Source: Corallochytrium limacisporum
Taxonomy: Eukaryota; Opisthokonta
Direction of reading: 5' to 3'
Assembly: GCA_002811645.1 (NCBI GenBank)
Contig: PDIP01000036.1
Coordinates: 179,057 to 243,056, forward strand
DNA: 64,000 nt
The position numbers and the translations under genes are program-made. Of the stretch, positions 54,701-63,009 are shown one piece after another; position 1 is the stretch's first letter; each line of letters opens with the position of its first letter. The notes beneath the pieces were generated by a model that worked only from the letters and a program-made list of their open reading frames with translations, was not told where the DNA came from and ran no database searches.

Positions 54701-55674
54701 CAGAAGTATACCCGCAAACCGTCATCCGTTGGATTGAGTTTGATCGCCCCATAACTGTCAGAGACTACCTCATTCATGTCAGACAAAGCGTATTCAAGGA
54801 TGCAATCCATGTACAATTGCATGGTTTCCCGGTCCAAGAGTGCTACCACGTCCTCCAGACATGACGATTCCATTTTCTTCAAGTGTTCGTCAATCAATGC
54901 CAACATGTCGACCTTCTGTTGATCAGTGACATCCTGCAGATGGGCTGGATAACGACGATCCAGTATCAACTGGAAGTCAAGAGTAACTGGACGCAGTTTG
55001 ACGTTTCCCGTTTCATCCTGATAGCATAAGATATCAACAGAATACTCCATGTCCTTGGTAATGGTCAACACAGCGTCGTGAAATTCCATTTTGCTGACCG
55101 AAGATTTGTCCGGAATGCGCAAACAAGTAAGTGTGCGCTTCAAGAAATCTCGCAATTCTGCAATTGTCTCCTCGTCCGACGACTTAGCGCCCATGATATT
55201 GCGAATTGCCAATCTCTGCTTCTCCACCAATCCCTCCTCAATTGCATAAGGCAGTCGGTGATAACTCCCCGAGTTCTGTACATCCACCGACACGGGTAGT
55301 GAGAATATAGGCACTGGCTGCCGTTGTTGTTTAATCCATATTCCGTACAATGCATCAGCCGCGACGTTGAAGACTCGGCTCTTTTCTCCAATCTCCCTAT
55401 GAGGTGGTACCCCTTTGTCTAGGAAGTCGCGAGAGGTACTCGCCCACCGAATCAAACCTAGGAGTCGAGACAGCAATGTCCGCTGCTTGCTGCAGAAATC
55501 AACAAGTTCTGCTTGCTTTTCTTCCAAACTCTTGACTGCTGACGTGGTTATCATAATTTGGAGCTTATCATAAAACCGTTGCAAACTTTGTTCTACAAGA
55601 TCCTGCATTTTAACCAATCCTCGTTCTTGAACGAAGAAGATTGGAGGAGGTTCCTCCCCCTGAGGTGGATTCAT
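51793..55674 (-). CDS. MED14: Mediator complex subunit 14 (MED14/Rgr1)
   Basis: A 1293-residue backbone subunit of Mediator linking the head, middle and tail modules in RNA polymerase II transcription. The N-terminal MED14 domain (about 15-210) shows RGLVKMQDLVEQSLQRFYDK, KQAELVDFCSKQRTLLSRLL, a VSVDVQNSGSYHRLP segment and the LxxRL-type packing typical of Rgr1. A central region of alternating beta strands and helices and a C-terminal tail with an Asp/Glu/Gly-rich linker followed by basic KKRTLGALFGQRKK complete it. The length lies between yeast (~1080) and human (~1450). The frame opens with a GTG at 55716, but ATG 55674 (MNPPQGEEPPP) is the first plausible start. It is divergent from the orphan gene at 56436. 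No frame break was found. Confidence 0.85.
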   Translation of the reverse strand: MNPPQGEEPPPIFFVQERGLVKMQDLVEQSLQRFYDKLQIMITTSAVKSLEEKQAELVDFCSKQRTLLSRLLGLIRWASTSRDFLDKGVPPHREIGEKSRVFNVAADALYGIWIKQQRQPVPIFSLPVSVDVQNSGSYHRLPYAIEEGLVEKQRLAIRNIMGAKSSDEETIAELRDFLKRTLTCLRIPDKSSVSKMEFHDAVLTITKDMEYSVDILCYQDETGNVKLRPVTLDFQLILDRRYPAHLQDVTDQQKVDMLALIDEHLKKMESSCLEDVVALLDRETMQLYMDCILEYALSDMNEVVSDSYGAIKLNPTDDGLRVYFWTGCNALLPEVSVYVKIADAPQRSGKRLVVLSELGGECIDSSTSGTDLLVEGKGLTFLPDVIREASSRVSRIHLQKVQRILQGASVIAKEIDFFAQSPQLSISLTKTLHLRITMNPQLGQFKIAVTDDKFMEEYQPELQKMEQMLDQDMDGIIAIYRDIFFYAQIHTQIAAAQLVGLVALRSLPFTGGVPPVSPLPGHAISTYVPIPKSPHLYLVCLCDGSAELRFAILTGRRKQTGIEASKLIMLKEEDISTRVVGSDNLSPFSLAGQMKNALVLVKLYQTVNRFVKNLEKSKVKYLHPGALRGVTPDTVIFVQNLASRIHPDSSMVKFMSLATFTLNVLEGDHISLTLQLQFLPSVKRHVPRSWLKKVHESIIDSRCVLSYEPSKSSLSLKFLDWPSNAVESAIMHLNRIARVWDAAVACRDFLQYSDTSMAVDDFECSMYWHTFSFSHKSGHCSDALVTWSREQGRYVVNFAAKNGTSWASQSLFERSLVSDVRDLADLPSLFASLWRIQPLMRAISGINETYERADLTSIAGTITYSMMAKDWSSWELFWHMTGRPGYGCQWRMHLTDSSMRLAVEVIGENLTNGDLPKEHVVSGAVQLIEDFFKGRGWYLRKNEKGTAVYGDVPREEIENGLPALAKAYRNIALWVELVQHQWPEGASVTPHLKKEKTVPQKITVSHEGVTAVFTLNPAELEMEIALQKKTATAKASILPGLNHQPKQATLTDSMVNILPQYVEQNGVNNDRCTIHEWHSLLSLLLIPASMVHDFVCLCLPGLASDDANTAEFETMKSAMDQFHLRPELLLTTSCALPPGKNLPRPGLPALQVVHGTVKCLVRLSNRQRPDDFVDVPLVHDADSNVTTPWEEESGAAVQQNGDDAVVNEGGGEKKRTLGALFGQRKKARVTMTESHCAIGDVLLKANSALDNGDIMSVVNKSNVTNGDVDHSHFGKGLLAKIYVLASHEVKELY

Positions 55675-56435
55675 ATTGAAATCAGCTCGTCCTCGTGAAG
55701 AGCTTGCTTCTTGCACCGTCTGTCACATTTGGACACCACTCTGCTGTTTTTGCAATTCACCAATACTCATGTGATGTACATATTTTCAAAGATTGCATGC
55801 AAAAAAGCCAATACCGACTGCCGGTGGCCGTACGCCTTGAAAGATCTGTAAATGCTTCATACCAACTGTGCAAAAGGAAGTCTGGAAATAGGTGCCCTAC
55901 TTCAACCATGCATACACGAAAAGCAGTTTATCCAAGACACAACTGTTCCACACAAGCTGTAAAACTTCGCCGGCATGGGCTTACCTTTTGCGGCGCAAAG
56001 AATCAACACTGACAGGGTTAACAAGCCACCGCTTCCTCGTTCCTGATGGGCACTTTGGCCCCCCACCATCCCGGGGGCTGCGGTTCATTCAGTACGCGAG
56101 AGACCCCAAACCTCCTCCCGCTCGTTTTTCCCGCCGGTCCGCCTCCTCCGTTGTTCCACTATGGCCAGAGCTGTCTATTTGTTATTTTTCCTTCTCTCTC
56201 TTTTCGTGGCATTGAGCGCCCAAAGGCCGACCCGGGGAGGAAAAAGGGGGGGGGGTTGGGGACCAAGGGAGGAGGTCTTGCTGATGCCCCCGGGGGCTGT
56301 CCACTCCTCAGACTTTAAAAATGCATCAATATTATTGACACGGAATTTGCGGGTGGTTGGAGCGAACCAAAGGCACCACCTGCGCATCTACGCTGGCGGG
56401 TTGCATCTGAGAGACGTCTCACTTTGCGTTCCAGG
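55675..56435. other. Divergent spacer with a 12-bp G/C palindrome
   Basis: Between MED14 (minus) and the orphan gene (plus). It contains the perfect palindrome GCCCCCGGGGGC at 56286-56297, a CCCGGGGG motif near 56070, a G-run near 56245 and an open frame with a signal-peptide-like start (see 56161). Confidence 0.6.
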
Positions 56436-56529
56436 ATGCGTTTGGGTAGAAAAGAATCTCCATTGCATGAAACCCCACCGCTATGCCCCGGCAATTGTGT
56501 TTGTTACGATTATGAAATGCAGAAAGTGA
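56161..56529 (+). CDS. Candidate small secreted protein (doubtful)
   Basis: A 122-codon frame starting with a textbook signal-peptide pattern: MARAVYLLFFLLSLFVALSAQ, with an Ala-Leu-Ser-Ala cleavage context. The next part is Gly/Arg-rich owing to an underlying G-run, and the rest has no known motif. It overlaps the 5' end of the orphan gene in another frame and may be chance or an alternative first exon. Low confidence. Confidence 0.2.
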   Translation: MARAVYLLFFLLSLFVALSAQRPTRGGKRGGGWGPREEVLLMPPGAVHSSDFKNASILLTRNLRVVGANQRHHLRIYAGGLHLRDVSLCVPGCVWVEKNLHCMKPHRYAPAIVFVTIMKCRK

Positions 56530-58205
56530 AGCAGATTTTGGGAGCGATCCCAAAGTCACGGCTGCACAGGCAGCTCGAGAAGCATGCCTGGACCACATTT
56601 CCTGACTGCCCAAACGTGCACGTCTTTCAGGGTCCATTGGCACAACAGTTGGCTTATTCAAGGATGGTACAATGGTTTATCGACGAGGAGGAGGCAATAG
56701 GCGTTAAACCGCCTCCACTACAGCCTGGACGATGGCTTAATCCTGTAAAGCTGCCAAAAAGTACCAAGAGGCTAATGAAGACAGATCCCGAATTATACAG
56801 GAAGAAAATGGCAGAGCATCGGAAGAAACTTGAACGTACAGCGAAGGATAGACTGAGCGCTGTGTTCAAGACTGAATCTGGCCCTGGTAGTGAGGAGGAC
56901 GTAGAAGATATTGGAGAGCTGGAAAACCTTGAGAGTATGGCAAAAGGAGAGGATATGAGATTACAGGCAAAGGAGTTCTTAAAATCGCTTACTTTCCGGG
57001 AGTTAATGCATGTACCGCGATTTCCACGATACTCAAACCTGATTTTGAGAATGACACGATGGCAACAGGCGTGCTATCTCGGAGAGCACTATGGAATCAG
57101 AGAGTTCGTTCGCAGACGTGCTGTCCCCCTAGTCGAGGATTTAGAAACCGTTCTGGACCAAGCTCATCAGAAGCAAGGCAATGCGGTCGACTCTACCGAA
57201 GATGATTTAGTGAACGCACTTTGTGCAATCGCCAATCAGACCTTTGTATCAATCTCCGAACTAAATGGATTTAATGGCCAACCACCACAGGTCAAGATCT
57301 GGGAACGTAAACCAAGATGGGCGCCCTTGTCTTTGATTGCAACTCAGACACAGCTGGATACTCTGTTCATGATGGATACAGCAAGCATTCTTGAGGACCC
57401 GAAGGCGATATCGTTTCTCCAAAACGCATGGAAAAATGTGTTTGAAGGTCGAGTCAATATCACCCTAGATGTTTTCAAAAGACCTCTCCAAATCAATGAG
57501 GACCTAGACATCGAAACAGGGGAGTTCTTCGGCTCGGACATTGGCAATGCGTACACGTTGCGTTCCTTGATCCGTGCCCAACCACCCCGGACCATCATTG
57601 CGCTCAAGGGCAGGAGTGGACATGATAATTTGATTCCAAACTCTGTACAGGAGCGTCTGCGCAAATACCTGGTGTTCCCCAATTGCGATGCCTACCAGGA
57701 GGTGGATGTAGAACCTGACTATCAACCTGAGAAGACTGTATTCCTCTGGATCCCATCCTTTTTTGCTGGAGAGGATACAGAGGGTCGCTTTAGGCGCATC
57801 GCATGGACCGCTGGACTGATAAAGCTCTGGCGAATTGTCTGGGCGAGCAGTAGCAAGGAGATTGAACATAGATTGGGACCGAGTGCGTCTCGTCAGGTCA
57901 TGGAGAAGGTTGGAAAGTCTTTCTGCGATCAATGGTATCGTGATGTGAGGACTGTAGAGACACAGTTGTCAATTGCCGCGTTTGCTAAGGACTTTTTGGG
58001 AGTTATCGACGTGTCCGAGGCCTTGCGCAGGACAGAACAGCCCGTAGTTTCAGATCCACGGTGCGAAACTATTCGCCAGGGTACTCGTTTGCTGTATAAG
58101 AAGGCCGCCAAGACAGCCAGTGAGTCTGCTCGTCGCAGAGCATCCACAGGGGATGACCAACCCCTAGATTCTGAAACCATCGTCGACACTCAAGTGTCCG
58201 GGTGA
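56436..58205 (+). CDS. Orphan 590-residue protein
   Basis: I do not recognise this protein. It is mostly helical, Arg/Glu/Lys-rich and without membrane segments or a signal peptide. Features include YRKKMAEHRKKLERTAKDRL (coiled coil, about 120-140), an acidic stretch (GSEEDVEDIGELENLE), a globular-looking segment with WERKPRWAPLSLIATQTQ near 290, a FLWIPSFFAGEDTEGRFRRI block near 445 and a Ser/Thr-rich tail. The start is uncertain. ATG 56436 follows a pyrimidine-rich CTTTGCGTTCCAG acceptor-like sequence, so an upstream exon may exist, and ATG 56517 is an alternative. Codon use resembles its neighbours, so it is probably a real gene. Confidence 0.7.
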   Translation: MRLGRKESPLHETPPLCPGNCVCYDYEMQKVKQILGAIPKSRLHRQLEKHAWTTFPDCPNVHVFQGPLAQQLAYSRMVQWFIDEEEAIGVKPPPLQPGRWLNPVKLPKSTKRLMKTDPELYRKKMAEHRKKLERTAKDRLSAVFKTESGPGSEEDVEDIGELENLESMAKGEDMRLQAKEFLKSLTFRELMHVPRFPRYSNLILRMTRWQQACYLGEHYGIREFVRRRAVPLVEDLETVLDQAHQKQGNAVDSTEDDLVNALCAIANQTFVSISELNGFNGQPPQVKIWERKPRWAPLSLIATQTQLDTLFMMDTASILEDPKAISFLQNAWKNVFEGRVNITLDVFKRPLQINEDLDIETGEFFGSDIGNAYTLRSLIRAQPPRTIIALKGRSGHDNLIPNSVQERLRKYLVFPNCDAYQEVDVEPDYQPEKTVFLWIPSFFAGEDTEGRFRRIAWTAGLIKLWRIVWASSSKEIEHRLGPSASRQVMEKVGKSFCDQWYRDVRTVETQLSIAAFAKDFLGVIDVSEALRRTEQPVVSDPRCETIRQGTRLLYKKAAKTASESARRRASTGDDQPLDSETIVDTQVSG

Positions 58206-59263
58206 GCTAGAAAACGTTACATGGAGCATACCTTAAAGAATACAGAGTACGAATTTGAATCCCTGAGCACCACAGCGATTGATTTTTTTCTACGCTAGGT
58301 ACCGCGAAGGACCCCTCCTGGGTGGCGGTGGGGAAGTGCAAGCGCGTGGGTCCCTCCCCCCTGCGGGGAGTACCGGAGGCTCATTGGGCCACTATGAAGA
58401 AATGGTCATTGTCTCCGCATGCGTTTATGAATTGTTGTGTCTGCATTAGTTTTTCTGTTTCCAGTAGGCAGTCAAGGTATTTCTGGCAAGTGAACGCAAA
58501 GCACTATCATGTCGAAGATTACTTCTTGGGACCTGGGGGTCCCCACTTGACAAACATGAAGTCAAGATTTCGCAAAGAATGTAGGTAGCCCAACGACAGC
58601 TGTGAGTCGGCGATTAGTATTTGCCAATGCACCACTCCTAAACATTTTGAGGAGACTACGACAATCCTTAGGACACCTATGAGACTCGCCCGTACTTTAT
58701 GTTCTTGGACATTTATGACTGACTGAAAATCCTTCTATTGAATCCATTTTATGTGCAGGGCTTTGATGATACGCAATGATCGCATATTTTGAAAACTATT
58801 CACCACTGAACGGGTAAGTGCTATTTGACATGGTTGTTCGAGGTCTCGATGATGAGAAACCCCAAGTATTGCCAGTTCTGCTGCTGAAACAGGATGATGG
58901 ATCACACTTGGATTTTGATCTGAGTTTCGAGTATCAATGTCAACCAAACCTAGAATTTTCAATTCCAGAGACAGTCTGCTAACCGTTCATCATACTTCAA
59001 GTGTTCGTTTAACAATCCAGAAATGTAAGTCATTAATGTCTAAACAGGTCAGGAACCATTGCACTGTACATGATGGTACTTATGGGTATATTTGCGACTG
59101 ATGCTATGGTGGCTCGGGTTCGCCCCCGGTTATAGTTGCCGTAAGCAGGATGCTGCATACTTTCTTTACTGATTAACTATTCTATGGTCTCTATTTGAAT
59201 AACCAACACAAAGTATACAAAACAGAAGCTAACAACAAACTGATTTCCATGAGTTCCAATTAA
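58206..59263. other. Intergenic, nothing recognised
   Basis: Convergent spacer between the orphan gene and the DUF6687 gene. A C/G-run motif lies at 58354-58370. A short minus-strand frame at 58735-58962 shows no known motif. Confidence 0.5.
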
Positions 59264-60475
59264 TCAGGCCTGTAGATTGACGGGTGGTTTCCATGCCGCG
59301 AAGTCCAAGGCACGATTGAAGTCGTGTATCTCATGCCACGTCCACACCGACTGTCGCGTAGCATCAGTGAATCCGTACCTTAGGTAGCTGAGCACGATTT
59401 CGCGGAATGTCTCGGGGTCGATGCCGGACTCGTGCACCTCCCGTTTGTACTGGTCAGCGTAGCGATCTGCCTTTGACAATGGCCGTTCAGAGTTCTCCAG
59501 TCGCAGAAGTGGACCGGAATCATTGTAGCTGTCCACGGTCCATGAGGTCGTCTCTGTATTCAACGTCCCCAGCCGTTTCTCGAGATCATTCAAAGCCTGG
59601 ACCAGTGGCCGTAGATTGATCCTGGGTAACTGATTCCTCTCCAGAAAGTTGACATAGGAAGTATACTTCACCTCCAGCTCATATCGATTGCCCGGGCACT
59701 GGGTAACAATCATCTCTGGCGCCCCAGCGGGTGATGTGCCATCTTCATCAGCCATGATACTAAACAAAGCATAGTAGTGCATTGTCCGTTCTGTAACAAC
59801 AACATCCAGTCCAATGTCGGCGTAGTTTGTGCGATCCGCGTGTGCATACTGAATGTCTTCAATTACTCGGTTGTACTCCTCTTCCCATTCCTCCTTACGC
59901 GAGTCCACATCCTCTAGCATTTCCTGCAAGGTCTTTAAGAAATACTCAAACTTCTCACTAGACTCATCTCGCTCACTCTCAAAGGCTCCGAACGGTCTGT
60001 AGAACCGAACGCGCTCCACACTCATCAACCAGCAGCACGTCTTCAAGGCATGATCTTCCAAAGCACTCACTGGCTCCACTAGACCTGTCTCAGCGTTGCG
60101 CTTCACAAGCAGTTCCCTAAAGTCGCCAATATGAGCAATGCGCTCAACGAGCTCACGGTGTTCAAGAGCAATCTTGGGCTGGACCATTGTAAACACGGCA
60201 CAGCAGCCATCGACATCGTAGTGATTGCATGTGACAAATTTCTTACCCTCAAGCAAAGGGACCGACCCATCTTCCTCTGCCATCACCTTAAGGCACATCC
60301 CCGTTGAAGAGGCCGCCAAGTATTTGTCAGGCACTTCGCTGTATGCAGGGTGGCGATGGTGTGTCAATGCCGATGTTTCATCACCCATGCTGCAATCGAC
60401 TAACAGCACCTCCGATAGCTCCGTTTCATCCTCATAGAGCTCGGGATACGGAAGGAAAGCCAGATCAGTTTTCAT
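59264..60475 (-). CDS. DUF6687 family protein
   Basis: Conserved protein of unknown function, 403 residues. Family-like motifs are the N-terminal FLPYPELYED and EVLLVDCSMGDETSALTHHRH, then FVTCNHYDVDGCCAVFTMVQP and HIGDFREL. These recall the NHFDQDGLVSVF and AAAGDFG signatures of DUF6687 proteins in bacteria and plants. The conserved His/Asp pairs (THHRH, NHYDVDG) look like a metal-binding or hydrolase site, which is inference. A long Glu/Asp-rich helix (EMLEDVDSRKEEWEEEYNRVI) follows. ATG 60475 is preferred over an upstream GTG. No activity has been established for the family to my knowledge. Confidence 0.7.
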   Translation of the reverse strand: MKTDLAFLPYPELYEDETELSEVLLVDCSMGDETSALTHHRHPAYSEVPDKYLAASSTGMCLKVMAEEDGSVPLLEGKKFVTCNHYDVDGCCAVFTMVQPKIALEHRELVERIAHIGDFRELLVKRNAETGLVEPVSALEDHALKTCCWLMSVERVRFYRPFGAFESERDESSEKFEYFLKTLQEMLEDVDSRKEEWEEEYNRVIEDIQYAHADRTNYADIGLDVVVTERTMHYYALFSIMADEDGTSPAGAPEMIVTQCPGNRYELEVKYTSYVNFLERNQLPRINLRPLVQALNDLEKRLGTLNTETTSWTVDSYNDSGPLLRLENSERPLSKADRYADQYKREVHESGIDPETFREIVLSYLRYGFTDATRQSVWTWHEIHDFNRALDFAAWKPPVNLQA

Positions 60476-62235
60476 CGTTGCCACTGCATAAAATTTCCCG
60501 CTTCAGCATAACGCAATGCACATCGTCAAGCTCTTGCAGTCCGAGAGATGCACAGACCTCATTCCAAAAGTACCATGCACAGTGCCCAAGCTCCGACACG
60601 ACCCCGGTTCGCCTTCGGACTATCTCCGGCGCACTCCCCCAGAATTGCCCTCGGCCTGGCTCACATCAAGCCGAACTGCCACAAAAATTATCCGACAATT
60701 ACAACAAAAAAAGCCAGCGGTCGTGGGTCTGTCTGTAATGGGCAGAGCGGGGGGGGGGGGGGGCGAGGGGAGAGCACGAGCCAAGGCGGTGAAACAGTGC
60801 CAGTGATTGGAGGCCCCTGCGGTTTCAATACGGCTGGCCTTTTGTTGGGAGGGGCGTGGCAAAGGCCCCCCCGGGGGAGGGGGGAAGAGAGTGACTTTGC
60901 CGGCCTCTGTTTCTCCCGTCGAAGCGCCGTACGTCAGGTTGTTTCCTTGTACCTAGGACATTGAAGCATTCTTGATAAAGAACTTTTTGCTTTGTGGATG
61001 CTGACAGATGCGAGATCTCGCTGATTTCGGTATTGTTACGAAATGAACATCCGGCTCTCTTGGATGTTCCCCTTTTCCACCAGCACTGTGCATTTTTCAC
61101 CACCGCACACCACCCGTCCCTACCCCAAACCCCCCTTTGCATTCCAATTTGCCGGACGCATTCCATTCGAAACCCATCGGCTGATTTTCGCCGCGGGCAC
61201 GGGAGAATCCGAACCAAACAGCGATTGATATTCTTGGTTGTAAGTTGCCTCGTGCGTGCGAATAGATATATATTTTTGGTAAAAGTCACTCGTACCCTAG
61301 GACCAAAGGATGGAGAGGAATTTGGCTGCAAACCCGAAGTTGCTTATTGATGCCTCGCAGGTGGGTGGCCAGCATACGCAGCATAGTCAGCATCATCCCA
61401 AATACCACCCGATGACTGGGGTGCAATGCTTTAAGTGACTATTGTATTGATCTTTGGCGGCGTGGTTAATTCACTGGGGCAGTTTGTTTGTTACCGTGGT
61501 CAAACATTCCTTCCGGCTTTTCGGACGGATGGTAGTACGCGTTACGTAAGCGGGTGCCCTGCCAGGTTTCCTGCCCGCACCCTCCCTCTCCCCTTTCCGC
61601 TATCCTTTCTTTGGCCTCCGCGTTCCTTCTTCGCGGGCCAAGTTTTTTTTTTTTTTTTTCCCTCCTCAGACCGGTTCCTAAGGATACAAACGAACCCAGG
61701 TGCGGAAAATTGGTTGCATACTGCCAAGTATGAATGGGATACCTACTGGTTTTTCGGCTCCCAACCCGGCGTATACCATCGTCAGGTATCCCCGTGGGCC
61801 TTTCGGTTTCCGTTGACCCGTTTGGGCGGGGTATGTGCGCAGGCCGTGTGTCTGGAGGGACGATGCAAGAGGTGGGTGCGTACATTGTATGTGGGGTATG
61901 TATGCGTTGGTTCATCTGTATGATGCGGTATACATTGCTGGCAGGAAATCACAGAGTCTGTCACGCATGGTTGGAGGTATGCGCCATCGAGTACCAGCTA
62001 CGGTGGAAGCTGGTCTGCACTCTGGCTGCCTGAACGGATCTCTTAGGAATACTTCAATGGCAGAGATCGAGCTATATGGGTGGTTCATCTGCGGACGTCC
62101 GATCACGTCCGGTCACTAAAGCAAATGATAGACAGGAAGTATGACACAAAGCTCACCTTCAAGAACTTAGGGGAAATAGAAGCGAATCGGAGGCACCAGA
62201 ACGCCTCATGAACCCGTCCTCGATCACTCGCATGA
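60476..62235. other. Low-complexity spacer, possible exon near its end
   Basis: Between the DUF6687 gene (minus) and the gene ending at 63009 (plus). It holds G-runs (60750-60762), a C/G-run palindrome at 60865-60880, a T-run at 61646-61660 and pyrimidine-rich tracts. A possible upstream exon of the next gene lies at about 62076-62136, but evidence is weak. Confidence 0.5.
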
Positions 62236-63009
62236 GCCGCACGCGGTCAGTGGAGGAGGCTCCCGTGCGGCAGTGGAGGAGTCTCCTCCTCAAGGGTTGA
62301 AGAGGCTAATATACCTAATCCATACTGCAAGGGTATTGCCTCGTCTATTGACGCTGGCCTTGATCATGTACCGTATTGGAATGGAATCGTCGACGGCAAG
62401 GTTGCGGCCACATCGACTGCTGGAAAGACCCATCTTACGACCAAGTTTCGGCGGTCCAGAGCAACACCTGAGCAGCAGAAAGAGGATCGTAAAAATGATA
62501 AAGGGGTTTCCAAATTCTTTGGAAATCCCTCTAAGGGGAAGGAAAAGGCAAGCAAGGCTGCCCTTTCCCCGGCCCTTCTCTCAGACGACACTGATCCCGA
62601 CAGCTGCCAGGCGATGGAGAAGTCGGGATCAGCACGAGAATCCAGAGGGTCATTGCCCAAGGTCAACAGTGTCATCAACGATGGATCACAGACCACGATG
62701 CATAGTGTGCGTGACCTGTGGGTCAATCGTGGAGGTCGTGATCTGTCCGATGTTCTTGATGATATGGAAAAGTTGCTGGACGCCAAGGAGGCGGATGAAA
62801 ACCAGGTTGTGGGATCCGCTGGATTCAAAGCGACACATCGCCTGACCATGACGGAAATGCGACTTCGAAACGAACAATTAGGCATTCGTGCAAAGGCTCT
62901 GCGTCATGGTATCATTGAACAAATCGGAGACTGCAAGTTCCTCGACATCTACCAGTACATCCGAGCTGTCAGTAACGACGATGCCGAGGTCGAGAATGTG
63001 CAACAGTAG
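62236..63009 (+). CDS. 3' part of an unrecognised gene
   Basis: An open frame of about 257 codons ending in TAG at 63009; the true start is not visible because a TGA at 62233 precedes it without a good ATG. Content looks coding. A Ser/Lys-rich disordered stretch (PEQQKEDRKNDKGVSKFFG) is followed by helical segments (DLSDVLDDMEKLLDAKE, then MTEMRLRNEQLGIRAKALRHG) and a tail IIEQIGDCKFLDIYQYIRAV. That tail vaguely resembles the C-terminal helix of some NEK kinases (pattern L..xxG..KFxxxYxxI), but no kinase domain is present. A potential intron (GTATGA donor near 62137, CAG acceptor near 62250, matching phase) could join an upstream exon. Otherwise unknown. Confidence 0.5.
   Translation, partial: AARGQWRRLPCGSGGVSSSRVEEANIPNPYCKGIASSIDAGLDHVPYWNGIVDGKVAATSTAGKTHLTTKFRRSRATPEQQKEDRKNDKGVSKFFGNPSKGKEKASKAALSPALLSDDTDPDSCQAMEKSGSARESRGSLPKVNSVINDGSQTTMHSVRDLWVNRGGRDLSDVLDDMEKLLDAKEADENQVVGSAGFKATHRLTMTEMRLRNEQLGIRAKALRHGIIEQIGDCKFLDIYQYIRAVSNDDAEVENVQQ

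Noticed and set aside
59090-59130. GGTTCGCCCCC resembling a tRNA T arm
   Set aside because: Conserved A of the T loop is missing and no other arms are found.
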